A DNA stretch of 64,000 bases from Ahaetulla prasina (Eukaryota > Chordata > Lepidosauria > Squamata > Colubridae). Of this stretch, positions 43,673-55,504 are shown one piece after another (within the stretch, counting starts at the first letter, position 1; every line of letters begins with the position of its first letter). Both the position numbers and the translations under genes were made by a program. The notes beneath the pieces are model-generated. The model searched no databases and had not been told where the DNA came from. It saw only the letters and a program-made list of their open reading frames with translations. Location: the NCBI RefSeq assembly GCF_028640845.1, contig NC_080546.1, positions 67,361,205-67,425,204 on the forward strand, given 5' to 3'.

Positions 43673-44321
43673 AAGTTTTAATTGTTCTTTCAATATATCC
43701 TCAAGACTTGGTTCAGATCCCCTTCTTCCAGAAGGCTTTAAAGGTTTAGCTGCCATTCTGTCTTCAAAAAGATCAGGAATTTAAACTTAACAACTTTCCT
43801 TTACTCCATTCAGTATAAGAAAACTCCGTTTGTAACAATCCACAAATAACGCTACTTTGTTGTACTAAAAAAATTTACTTTCACTTTCAGACGCCATTTT
43901 AAAAGTCAATTAATCAGAGACAAAGAAAGGTTTCAGGTTTCAAAAAGGGAGTCGGTACTTGCCGTGTTGATTCTACATCAAAGATCGAACGCTTGTGAAA
44001 TTCCCGTCTGCTTAGAAAATCAATCAATTTAATAAGTCCTTTTGAGCAGAAGCGACTCTCCTACTCCTTTTTCCTGAAAAAAAAACAGGAGCGTGTTTGA
44101 AGTTGGAGGTAGTGGAATTCAGTGGGATAATAAATCCAGGAAAATTTGCTCTTAAGAGCAAACCCCCTGTCTATATCTACCACTTTTCCACAGCTCTGCA
44201 TAACCCTCTTTTGCCCAAAGGGTATGCTAAGGTCAGTGAACAGTGATTTATACTGTTTCACTGACTTTTACAATCTTCTAACACGGAGTGCCCTGTTAGA
44301 GCACCCAGCAGGAACTTTCTG
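43673..44321 (-). pseudogene. Inverted L1 5' segment: 5' UTR and ORF1 start
   Basis: Minus-strand ATG at 43756 starts MAAKPLKPSGRRGSEPSLED, matching ORF1 of copy 1 (34474). Upstream (43757-44321) matches its 5' UTR, for example the AAAATGGCGTCTGAAAG region. About 40 bases of ORF1 are missing at the inversion join. Confidence 0.9.
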
Positions 44322-45250
44322 AAGATAGGCAAAAAGAGATGATGGAGAATTTTAATGCAAAAATAAGAGAAGATATTCTCATGGCAGTTCAAGGACTGAG
44401 TAAAAAAATTGAGGGATTGGAAGAGGAAATGCAACAGATCTCTCAATCAAATAAGCATTTAGAAGATAAAATGCAAGGTGTTCAGAAAAAAGTGGATCAA
44501 AATGAAGATCAGGTTGTGATATTACAATATAAACTTATGGAAGGAGCTCTTAGAATTCGTGGTATGCAAGAACAGCGAGGAGAAGACTTAAGAAAAATTA
44601 TATCAGAAGCATTGGCTGAATTTATTGAAGTGGAACCCCAAGAGGTAGCTTACCAAATTGATAAAATATATAGAGTTAATTCCTGGATAGCAAGACAGAG
44701 AAAGCTTCCTCGGGACATTGTGGTTTATTTTGTGAAAAGGACTATGAGAAATCAGATTTTGCAAGTTTCATATCAGACAACTTTAAAAATTGGAGAACAG
44801 GAGCTGAAGGTGTTGAAAGAGATTCCTTCAAGATGTTAAGAGACAGGAAGGAATTTGCTTTTTACACAAGAACTTAAAAACATCAGATTCAATTCAGATG
44901 GGAGGTGCCAGTTGGACTGACAGTATTCTATCAAGGAAGGAGATATAGAATTGACACTGTTTTAAAGGCAAAGGATTTTCTTTCTACAGTTTTGAAAGTT
45001 GAAACAGAAGTGATAGAAAACTTCAAGAGATTCAAGAAGGCGTGGTGATCCAAGAGCCTTTATTGCTGCCAGCATTAGAGGAACCACAAGAGCAAAGGGT
45101 GACAAGAGCTCTTAAGCCAAGAAGAGCAACAGTCTCAAAGTAAAAGTCAGGATCCCAGTATGGAAGCTGTGGAGGAGCTAGACGGAAGATACCGGAGGAG
45201 GATCTTCCGTTGTCTGCTCAAAGCTTCAGGAGGCCAGTAATGGCAAATAG
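44322..45250 (+). pseudogene. L1 copy 2 ORF1, forward part
   Basis: Residues after the N-terminal ~40: NFNAKIREDILMAVQGLSKK, coiled coil, VVILQYKLMEGALRIRGM, KIYRVNSWIARQRKLPRD and LKVLKEIPSR. A frameshift at about 44830 follows and further indels to the stop at 45248-45250, which overlaps the ORF2 ATG at 45240. Confidence 0.9.
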
Positions 45251-48200
45251 AATCTTGTCATGGAATGTTAATGGCTTGAATTCAGCTCAGAAAAGAAGGA
45301 AAATATTTCACTACTTGAAACAATTTAAAATGATGTGATTTGTTTGCAAGAGACACATATAAAATTATCAGACCAAAAATATTTAATTAATTCAAAATTG
45401 GGTAACCATTTTGTTGCATCAGCTTTGGAAAAGAAGCATGGAATTGTTGTATATATCAGGAAGGATATACCAGCTAAGTTAATTGAGGCAGATATTCAAG
45501 GAAGATTTATTGCTATTGAACTGGTGATAGATGCAAAAGACTTTGTTGATAGGTATTTATGCACCTAATCAGCAACAAGAAAAGTTTTATAAATGTTACA
45601 CGAGGTTGATCCTCTGGGATTATAGTTCGTTTATTTTATTAGGAGACTGGAATGGAGTAATTGATACAAGAAGGATAAGAGAACCTCTTCAAGAAGATAC
45701 CTATACATGCAAAATTACCAAAATCCTTTTTGAAATGATGGAAGACTTTGAGTTTAGAGATATATGGAGTTACGGAATCCAGATGAGAGAGATTTTACTT
45801 TTTTTCCGATAGGCACCAATCTTTCTCACGTATTGATTTTATTTTAATTTCTAATGACTTGCTTTCTAGGGTGAAGAAAATGAAGATATTTCCGAGGTGT
45901 TTAACTGACCATAGCCCAGTATGGATGGAATTATTACAAGGCAAAAAAGGTGGTAGAACATGGAGGTTGAATGAAAATCTGTTTAGATATGAGGATAATG
46001 TAAATCATTGTAAGAAACAGTTGAAAGAATTTTTTGATTTTAATATGCACAAAGGGACACCTATAGGAACTGTGTGGGAGGCGAGTAAAGCTTTTATTAG
46101 AGGGATATTGATATACTTGGACAACAGGCAAAGGAATAATAAACAAAGGCAGCGTAGGTACTTGGAAGAAGAAATTCAAAGGAAGCAACAGTTATTAATT
46201 CAAAACCCACAAGATCACAAACTTAAAGAGGCTATAAAAATATTACAGAGTCAATTTAATATGTTAATGGCAGACCAGGTGGCAACAAATATACAATATG
46301 CTAAACATAATACCTTTTGTAATGCAAATAAACCTGGGAGATGGTTGGCATATAACTTAAGGAAAAAACAGAAAGCACGTGTCATACAAAAAATAGAATA
46401 TAAAGGCAAAGATATATATCAACAGGATAAAATTAAAAAGGCATTCTCAGAATTTTATACTGCTTTATATGCAAAAGACAAAATATTGAATAGGGACATT
46501 TGTGATTATTTGAAAGATTATAAGGTTAATATTCTAACACTAGAACAGAGGGAGGAGCTGAATCGGCTGATAGCTACTGGAGAAATAGTGGAGGCAATTA
46601 AACAATTAAAAATGGGGAAAACCCCTGGTACAGATGGTCTTACAGCAAGTTACTATAAAAAAATACAGGATGAAATATTAGGCCCACTTAAAGAACTATT
46701 TAATCAGATACAACTAGGAGTGGGAATACCCCCGTCATGGAAAACATCTTTTATTTCACTGATACCAAAAGAGGAGCAAGATTGCTCTAAACCCGGTAAC
46801 TACAGGCCGATTTCACTTTTAAATAATGATTATAAGATTTTGTAAAATAATAGCAAATAGATTAATGTTAGTTTTACAACAAAGAATTCATACTGATCAA
46901 TCTGGTTTTATAAAAGGGAGGCAGATGAGGAATAATGTTAGACAGATTATTAATATATTGGAATATTTGGAAAAGAAGAATACTTCAGCAGCACTTATTT
47001 TTTTGGATGCAGAGAAAGCTTTTGATCGATTGCATTGGGATTTTTTATTTAAATTAATAGAGAAAATGCAATTTGGAGATTGTTTTGGTAGAGTAATTAA
47101 AGCGATTTATGGAGAGCAAACAGCTCAGATTATAATAAATGGTAGTTTGACAGAAGTTATTAAGATTGAAAAGGAACAGACAGGGATGTCCCTTATCACC
47201 ACTATTGTTTGTTTTGACTTTGGAACCATTATTAGATAAAATACGAGAATTAACGAAAATAGAGGGAATTAAGATTAGACAATATGAGTACAAAGTTAGA
47301 GCTTTTGCAGATGATGTAGTGGTTACCTTAACAAATCCTATAAATTCAAGTAGATTTTTGTTGGAAGTAATTGATAAATATGGAAAGGTATCAGGATTTA
47401 AAATAAATCAGAATAAAACAAAAGTGATAATTAAAAATATGTCTATACAACAGAAACAAAAACTAGAGGAAATGACAGGATTTGAGGTGGTAAAAAAGAT
47501 TAAATACTTAGGGGTTTATATTAGCTCATCGAACAAGAAACTTTATAAGAATAATTATGACTTGCTATGGCAAAAAGTTCAGAATGATATGAGTGTCTGG
47601 AAAAAATTGCAGTTGTCGCTATTGGGAAGGATTGCGGCTATTAAAATGAATGTGTTACCTAGATTTTTGTTTCTGTTCCAGATGATACCAATAATTAAAA
47701 AGGATAAAAATTTGGAAGATTGGCAGATTGGGATTAATAAATTTATATGGCAGGGTAAAAAGGCGAGGGTTAAAATGAAAATAATACAGGACTCACGGGA
47801 AAGAGGTGGCTTAAAAATGCCTAACTTTAAACTATATTATGAAGCAGTAGCCCTTTCAGTAATAAGTGACTGGTTTAACTTAACAGAGGAAAGAATTTTG
47901 AATATAGAAGGTTATGACTTGTTATATGGATGGCATGCATACTTATTTTATGAAAACAAAGTGGATAGGGCTTTTAAGAATCATGTGTTGAGAAGTGCTC
48001 TTTTGCGGGTCTGGAAAAAATATTCTTATAAATTAGATTACAAGATTCCTATATGGGCGAGCCCTAGACATGCAATAGAGAATATAAATATAGAACAGAA
48101 ACAGGAAATGATTACTTATAAAGAACTTTTGTATGCTGAAGGAGGTAGATTGCAATTAAAATCATTACAGGTATTAAATGAAGAAGGGAGGAATTATACT

Positions 48201-48975
48201 TGGTTTCAATATGGGCAAATAAGTGCTAGATGGAAAGAAGATCAAAAATTGGTATAATGCAAAGGAGGAAAATTTAATAAAGCAAATTAGAAATCAGACC
48301 CAGGAGCATATAAAGAGATTGTATAATGTGTTGCTTGAAATAGATTCGGAAAAGGATTTGGTAAAGGACTGTATGATAAAATGGGCACAGAATATTCAGG
48401 AACCAATAATGTTGGAAACATGGGAGAAAATCTGGGTTAGAAATGTTAAGTTTACACAAGCACAGAATTTAAGGGAAAATTTTTATAAGATGTTTTATAG
48501 ATGGCACTTAGATCCCAAAAAATTATCACGTATGTATCCTAATATCCAAGCGAAATGTTGGAGGTGTGATTGTGATGACGCTACATATTTTCATATTTGG
48601 TGGACTTGCAAGAAAATTAAGGCCTTTTGGATAAGAATTTGGTGGATTATTCAAAATGTATTGAAGAAGAAGATAAAGTTCCTGCCACAAATTTTCCTTT
48701 TAGGAATCATAACGGATTGGACAGGGATTGAGACTAAACTGATTCTGAATTTAATAACAGCAGCAAGACTGTTGATTGGACAATATTGGAAGAAAGAAGA
48801 GGTACCTACAATAGAAGAATGGATACTGAAAGTCATTAATTTGGCTGAGATGGCTAAAATCTCAGCTTTTTTAAAAGACAATACGCAGGAAAGATATTTA
48901 ATTGAATGGAAAAAATGGATTAATTATATACAAAACAGATATCAGATTAAGAAATATCAGATTGCCTTTGAATAA
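45240..48975 (+). pseudogene. L1 copy 2 ORF2
   Basis: All domains present but broken by several frameshifts. Endonuclease 45240-45905 with CLQETHIKLSD, GIYAPNQQQ, LLGDWNGV and TDHSPVWMEL. Linker 45900-46600. RT 46600-47700 with GKTPGTDGLT, FLDAEKAFDRLHWDF, CPLSPLLFVLTL and catalytic FADDVV. C-terminal part to 48975 with CX2CX7HX4C Cys motif (about 48557-48610). Frame breaks near 45330, 45530, 45590, 45775, 46840, 47170 and 48245. Confidence 0.93.
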
Positions 48976-49108
48976 TTAGAAAGTTATTTTATTTAATGGG
49001 GAGGGGGTTGGGAGATGAAAAGCTTTGGATGAGGATAATTGGATTGGAAGGGAAAATTTTATTCTATGTTTGGTTTATGTATAACAATACCTTATGATTG
49101 ACCCGGGA

Positions 49109-49168
49109 AGCCGGGGGGGGGGGGAAGGGAGGGGGGAAGGGGTTTTTTTGGGAGGGGGGAAAAAAGGG
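49109..49168 (+). repeat. G-rich tract in L1 copy 2 3' UTR
   Basis: Long G runs after CCGGGAAGCC, the same position as in copy 1. Confidence 0.85.
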
Positions 49169-49228
49169 GTGAAAATGTCTTTGTTTTTTTTAAAACTTTT
49201 TCAATTAAAAAAAAAAGAAGGGAAAAGA

Positions 49229-49880
49229 GAAGGAAATGGGAAAAGATTGAGGGGGAGCATTAAGAGGGTAACAATCTTAAAAACTAGAGAAAGGATTTAG
49301 TGGGAAAGATACAATAAATATAAAAAGAAGAAGAAGAAAATAAGAGAATGGGAGAAAGGGAGAAAAATATTAAGAAATGGAATTCTGGAAAGACCAAAAG
49401 AGGATCGTTAAAAGGGGAAGAATAATGGATAGAAGGAAGGGAATTAAAGTGTTTACGTATTAGTTGTTTTAAGGGTGTTAGTAGTAGAAGTTGTATGTAA
49501 GAAGCAAATTAGAAGAAGCATATTGCCTAATGTAAAATGGATCAGCAGATGTAATATGAAATGTAGATTGGTTTAACTATGAAAATAACTGAAATTAAGA
49601 TATAAAATTGAAATTCTAGTAAATGAGGAAAATAATTAATTGATGATGAAATAAGAAATTAGGAATTAAAGAAAATAAGAGGTGGAAGGTTAAAAGGTTT
49701 CAAGATAAAAATGGAATAGAAGTACATTGTTAATAATAAAAAAATGTGATGGAGATTTTGAGAAATATATTCAATAAATGGAGAAAAAATTGGGGTTGGC
49801 CAGATATTATTGTGGAAAATATTGAATTGAAAATGAATACAACAATGGAGAGAGAATGGAAGGAGGATAAAGGCATAGAA
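49229..49880 (+). repeat. A-rich repeat, copy A, right part
   Basis: Continues copy A after the L1. GGAAATGGGAAAAGATTGAG at 49229 pairs with about 51035 in copy B, and AAAGAAAATAAGAGRTGGAA at about 49671 with about 51778. An 81-codon frame (49746-49991) spans its end and the start of copy B; function unknown. Confidence 0.6.
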
Positions 49881-51890
49881 GGAGAGGAGAACAGAGGGGG
49901 AGTGGCCAGCATCATGGCGGGATGGCGGATCCTGATGCTCTGGAGAAAACGCCAATACCCCAGCCATTTGGAGGTCCTCTATGGACCATAACTGTCTTGT
50001 AGAGACAGTGAAGAAGGAAAGCACAGACTGGTGTGAACAGGGAAGTTGCACATTCCCTGGAGCGCCAGCATTAGCCTCCAACCCAATGGCATGGGAAGAC
50101 AGCCATTAGGAGCTATCAAAAGCTGGGGCAGACACACAAAAAGACTTGAGCAGGAATGGTGATTGAATGGAGTATTGTTACTGGGTGAGTGATTGGCCAA
50201 CTCACAGGTAAGAAGAAAATTTTTCAAAGCTTAAAAGGAGTTTCAATTTTAAATTAGCAGCTAATTGACATGCAGAAATATAAAGCGAAGGAAACAAAAA
50301 GCAAAGTGGAACTTTGAGATTAAAGCCCTAAAAAGAAAACTTTTCATCTGGATTTAAAACTGACTTTGGAAGAAACTAAAAATAATAAAAGGAAAAGAAA
50401 ATGGAAGGAAAACATCTTTTGCTAACAAAAGGATTGAGACAGGAAGTAATTATCTTTGTGGATTAACAAGTGACATTTTGTTGCCAAGGAACTTGTGAAT
50501 TGGAGAGAGACATCTGCTGGGGGAAAGAAAGTTTTGCATCATTTAGACTAATGTGGGAAAGTCAGAAGGAGGTTTTGTTTATACAGTTGCAGCACGATTT
50601 TAAAAAAAGGGAGTGGAATCAACAAAGACTTCAATTGGAACAGTTTAAAGGAACATCTGAATTGGATATTTTCAGGAAAGAAAAAAGAAAAGAAAAAAGG
50701 GACATTTCATGGACTTGAATTTGAACTATATATATGTTAAAATAATAAATTTGAAAATCTTTTCTCCTTAAATTTGAGAGAGTTGGGAGGATGAGGATGA
50801 GGAGCTGAGAGAAATGCTTCAAATAGTACAAGAATCTTTTAAGGGAAACAAGGAAGCCAAACAATGGTTAAAATGTAAAAAAATAACTATGAGGGAGAAG
50901 CAAGAGGAACAAGCATATAATGCTGAAAAGGAAATAATTGAAGACAATTATATAGATGAAGACAGAAACTTAGATGATTACAGTGGGATTGACAGTGAAA
51001 AAAATGGATAGGGGAAAGTATATTTTAAAAAGAAGAGAAAAGAAGGCAATGGGAAAAGATTGAGGGGGAAAATTAAAAGAGTGAAAAAATAAATGATTAC
51101 ACTGGGATTAACAGTGACAGAGTTAAATTAGATAGGGGAGAATATCTATCAAGGAAAAAGAGAAGAGGAGGAAATGGGGAAAGATTGAGGGGAAAAATTA
51201 AAAGAGTAAAAAGTAGAGAAAGGATGTGGAAAGGAAGATATAAGAAAGAGAAGAAAAAGAAGATAAGAGAATGGTAGAAAGGAAGGAAAATATTAAAAAT
51301 GGAAGTTTGGAGAATTTGAAGGAAAATGGTTAAAAGGGAAAGAAAAATGAATAGTAAAAAAGAAATTAAAATAGATTTAGAAAGTTATGGAAGAAGTAAA
51401 TTAGAAGAAACACATAGATTATTGTAAAGGAAGTAGATGAAATGTGAAAGATACAATGGGATATATGTTTTATTGTTTGAGGATGCATGGGATTGGAAAG
51501 AACTATAGTGGATGGTAAAGAAATAAATTTTAAATATAGAAAAGAATAAAGAAATTAATTGACATCAAGATACAAAATTGAAAAGAAGTAAAAAGGAAGA
51601 AATATATTGTTAAGAGAAATATTCCAGCAGATAAAATGTGAAAGACAGAATGATTTATAGGTGAAAATAATTGAAAATGAGATGTAAATGGAATGTAAAA
51701 TGGAATAAAATTGAAATGTTAATAAATGATGTACCTTAATGTAAGAGAAAATAATTGAACTGGAAATAAGAATTTAAAGAAAATAAGAGATGGAAGGTTG
51801 TAATTACTAAAGGGTTGTAAAGCAAAAATAGAACAAGATGAAAATGTTAATAGCTGAAATATATGAGGGGAAATCTGAGAAATAGATTTA
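49881..51890 (+). repeat. A-rich repeat, copy B
   Basis: Direct repeat of copy A, offset about 1.78 kb once the L1 is discounted. It encodes EELREMLQIVQESFKGNKEA (from about 50797) and later LDDYSGIDSEKNG (about 50970), with the GI.S motif repeated at about 51105 in an internal ~135-bp duplication. Mostly purine-rich. Ends at 51890 where the L2 LINE resumes. Confidence 0.6.
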
Positions 51891-53281
51891 GTTGCTCTAA
51901 CATCTGTAGTTATGAAAACCTTTGAAAGATAATGCTGTCTCACTTGAAAACCATCATGGATCTGCTGTTATACCCCCTGCAATTTGCATACCGAGCAAAT
52001 AGATCAACAGATGATGCTGTTAATATGGCTCTGCAGTACATCCTACAACATCTTGAATCTCCACAAAGACCTACACAAAGTCCTCTTTGTAGATTTTAGT
52101 TCAGCATTCAACACCATCATTCCAGACATTCTTCTAACTAAGCTGAACCAGCTAGCAGGACCTGAACATACTTGTAAATGGATCATAAGCTTCCTAACAG
52201 ACAGGAAGCAGCCGGTGAAGCTAAGCAGAATCACATCAGATACCTGTACAATTAGCACAGGGCCCACACAAGCCCACACTTCTCTTCTCTCTATATACCA
52301 ATGAATGCATCTCAAACGACCCATCTGTTAAACTACTGAAGTTCGCAGATGACACAACAGTGATCGGTCTCATTCGAGACAATGATGACTCTGCATACAG
52401 ATGGAAGGTTGAACAACTAGCCTCATAGTGCGACCAGAACAATCTGGAACTGAACACACTCTAAACCATAGAAATGGTGGTGGATTTTAGGAGAAACCCT
52501 CCCATTACCACTTCTTACAATACTATACAACATAGTATCAACAGTAGAGACCTTCAAATTTCTAGGTTCTACCATATCGCAAGATTTAAAATGTACAGTT
52601 AACATGAAAAACGTCATAAAAAAAGCACAACAAAGAATGTTCTTTCTGCACCAACTCAGAAAACTCAAACTGCCCAAGAATTGCTGATCCAGTTCTACAG
52701 AGGAATTAGTGAATCTGTCATTTGCACCTCTATAACTGTCTGGTTTGGTTCTGCAACCCAACAAGACAGACACAGACTTCAGAGGACAATTAGAACTGCA
52801 GAAAAAACAATTGCTACAATCTGCCTTCCATTGAGAACCTGTACACTGCACAAGTCAAAAAGAGGGCTATGAAAATATGTACAGAGCCCTCACATCCTGG
52901 ACATAAACTGTTTCAACTCCTACCCTCAAAACGACGCTATAGAGCACTGCACACCAGAAGAACTAGACACAAGAACAGTTTTTTTTCTGAATGCCATCAC
53001 TCTGCTAAACTCACTCTGCTAAACTCTGCTAAATAATTCCCTCAACAGTGTCAAATTAGTTAATAGTCTGCATTACTATTAATCTTATCATTCCTATCAC
53101 CCATCTCCTTCTACTTATGACTTTATGACTGTAACCTTGTTGCTGGTAGATTTATATTGAATGTTTCCTATGACTATCATTAAGTGTTGTACCTTATGAT
53201 TCTTGACGAATGTATCTTTTCTTTTATATACACCGAGAGTATGTACCAAGACAAATTCCTTGCATGTCCAATCACACTGGG
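51891..53281 (+). mobile_element. L2-clade LINE copy 2, 3' part
   Basis: Starts in VALTSVVMKTFE, the residues following NDYR at 42563 with about one codon lost. It continues with VLFVDFSSAFNTIIPDIL, FADDTTVIGLIRDNDDS (about 52342) and YRGISESVICTSITVWFGS, to about 53035, then the 3' UTR. Stops and indels throughout. It aligns with the L2 ORF at 3853-5034, which is the better copy. Confidence 0.88.
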
Positions 53282-53394
53282 CCAATGAAGAATTCTGTTC
53301 TATTCTATTCTATTCTATTCTATTCTATTCTATTCTATTCTATTCTATTCTATTCTATTCTATTCTATTCTATTCTGTTCTATTCTATTCTATT
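53282..53394. repeat. (ATTCT)n microsatellite, L2 tail
   Basis: About 22 near-perfect ATTCT units form the 3' end of the L2 LINE and abut hAT sequence at 53395. Expansion of LINE-tail repeats in snakes is established for Snake1 elements. Confidence 0.95.
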
Positions 53395-54334
53395 GTTTGG
53401 AAACTGTTTTGCTTTTCTAGTGCTCATTCCAGATTTTCTCCCAAGCATAACACTGGCACCATTGGAGCAAAATCCTATTAAACATTTTTCTAGGTACTTT
53501 TTAGTAAACCCAACATTTATTTTAAAGAAAATATTGTCTTTGCATCCTGCTCAACAAAAATTGTTGGTGAGGTAACTGAATTCTCAACTTTTAAGAAAAC
53601 TATCACAACTGGTTTGAATATCATTGAGGTTTTGTCAATAATCAAACATATTTTCAGATTCTTTTCAATTTTCAATTTTAGCAAATATTTCTTTTTAAAT
53701 TTCTTTTGCAATGAAATCTACTGTATTCACCGCAGGTTTACGTGAATGTAATCCTATTCCCATATCTAATCCATTTTTAATTTGCAATTCTATCTCATCT
53801 TCTATGTCTGAAAATGGTTTACATCTTTGTGCCAGACTGTAAACTGTATTAAAGTAGTAGATAAATATTTTTCAGACATCTTATCTACTGCTTTTGTTAT
53901 AGCATCCTGCTCCCCATGTTTTAAATTCTCTGCAAATGGTATGAGTTTTTGATGAAAAATGTTCTTTCATTTTTTTTCTTAAAGATGGTTGTTGTACTTT
54001 TTATTTTTCCGTGCTGCCTCAATCTGGAAATGTTCCATTCTTTGGACACATGAACACCTTTCTCTTTTGCAAAGTCATGTTTTGCACAATGCTCACAACC
54101 TAACTTTTTGTTAGAAACTACCAGTCCATCATATTTTTCTTTAAAATTGTTGTATCATTTAGGAAGACTATTTTCAATTTTGGAACTATCTATTTCAACT
54201 GATGTGCTGCTTTCTCCAAGTTGGAGTGATTTTGCTTGTGATGGTTTTGTATCATCCAGGGACAATTCTGTTACAACTGGTTCCAATCTTGGTTTCTTAC
54301 TGAAAAAATCTGTCAAATTCTGTTGCCTTTTCAT
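53395..54334 (-). pseudogene. hAT transposase N-terminal part (KIAA1586-like)
   Basis: Minus-strand ATG at 54334 (MKRQQNLTDFFSKKPRLEP). A BED-like zinc finger lies near 54000-54110 (CEHCAKHDFAKEKGVHVS). Further down is CSNGASVMLGRKSGMSTR, ending KQFPN at 53395. The next residues, IIWHCLNH, are at 41214. Stops and frameshifts abound. Confidence 0.82.
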
Positions 54335-54389
54335 CCTAAGGGCTACTGCAAAAAAATAAAAAAATGTTTCAGTTTGGACTCATTTGTGG

Positions 54390-54854
54390 TTGTAAATTGA
54401 GGACTAACTGTACATGTAAGACAGCGACTTTCCAAAAAATGGTTGGCATGATCCTAGTTCCCCCTACGAGGAATACCCCCATCCAGACCTTTTGCAATCC
54501 CCCAAAGGGTCAAAGGAAACCAGATTCCATACAGCGCTGAACCTTTAAGGCAAACTATATACAAGTGGTCCTCGCTTAATGGCCGGTTGCTTAGCAAGTG
54601 TTCTAATTTACGACTGACCTTCCCAGAGCTACTTGACCTGTTTTTGGAGTTTTGACAGCCACACACACACACACATACACATGCACTTATGACTAGTTTC
54701 AACATGTGACTGAGGTTTTCTACGTTTTTCTGTTTCCAACAATTCCTTCTGGTTTCCAGTTAAAAATGCCTATTGGGGAAAATGGACATGTTTAACAATA
54801 GCGCTCGCTTAATGACCACAAGGTTCACTTAAGGATCATGGTGTTTGCCTAACC
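54390..54854. repeat. Degenerate MITE-like repeat with an (AC)n run
   Basis: TTGTAAATTGAGGACTAACT (54395) and AGTGGTCCTCGCTTAATGGC (54565) with further CGCTTAATGACC motifs resemble a common reptile repeat whose ends read as 'gtcctcgacttacgacc'. Heavily decayed. (AC)n at 54660-54676. Confidence 0.45.
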
Positions 54855-54904
54855 CAGGGGTCTGAAACCTTAAACACTCAAAGAGCCATTTTTCTATTTT
54901 CTTT
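54855..54904. mobile_element. hAT-type terminus
   Basis: CAGGGGTCTGAAACCTTAAA with CAAAGAGCCA is the typical end of Charlie-type hAT repeats. The body is replaced by a pyrimidine tract. Confidence 0.55.
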
Positions 54905-55336
54905 TAAACAGGTCTCTCTCTCTCTCTCCCATCTCTTTCTCCCTCTCTCATCTCCTCTCTTTCCTCTCTCTTTTTCTCTCATTTCTCTCTCATTTCTTTT
55001 TCTTTCTCCATCTCTCTTTCATCTCTTTCTTTCTTCCTCTCTCTGTTTCTCATCTCTCTTTCTCTCTCATCTTTCACTCTCTCTCTCATCTCTTTCTTTC
55101 TCCCTCTCTCTGTTTCTCATTTCCCTCTTTCAGCTCTCTCTCATCTCTCTCTTTCTCCCCCCTCTCTTTTTCTCTCTCTCATCTCTCTTTCTCTCTCTCT
55201 TACTTTCTCCCTCTCTGTTTCTCATCTCTCTCTCTCATCTTTTCCCTCTTTCTCTTTCTGTCTCTCATCTCCTCTCACTCATCTCTCTCATCTCTCTCTC
55301 TGTGTGTTACTCATCTCTCTCATCTCTCTCTCTCTC

Positions 55337-55371
<35 letters not shown>

Positions 55372-55372
55372 G
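54905..55372. repeat. Polypyrimidine (TC)n-rich tract, ~470 bp
   Basis: Almost pure C/T on this strand: CTCTCTCTC, CATCTCTTTC and similar units. It may form triplex DNA. Confidence 0.95.
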
Positions 55373-55504
55373 TGTCTGTGTGTTTGTGTGTTCCCTTGAA
55401 CCATTTCTAAAACAGGTGAGTTTTTTTCCCCCACTGATGTTGTTCTTCTTTGGTTGCTTTTTAACCATACAATTTTAAATCTACAGTCATTTCAGGTTCC
55501 CAGA

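Larger units (their letters stand above)
43673..49210 (+). mobile_element. L1 LINE, copy 2, with 5' inversion
   Basis: Flanked by 18-bp duplications AAAAAAGAAGGGAAAAGA (43655-43672, 49211-49228). The first ~650 bases (43673-44321) are inverted relative to the rest: the minus strand there carries 5' UTR and the ORF1 start. ORF1 then continues on plus from about 44322. This is the signature of twin priming during L1 insertion. Nearly full length otherwise. Confidence 0.92.

Noticed and set aside
53203..53575. Frames with repeated FYSIL residues
   Set aside because: Translation of the (ATTCT)n array.
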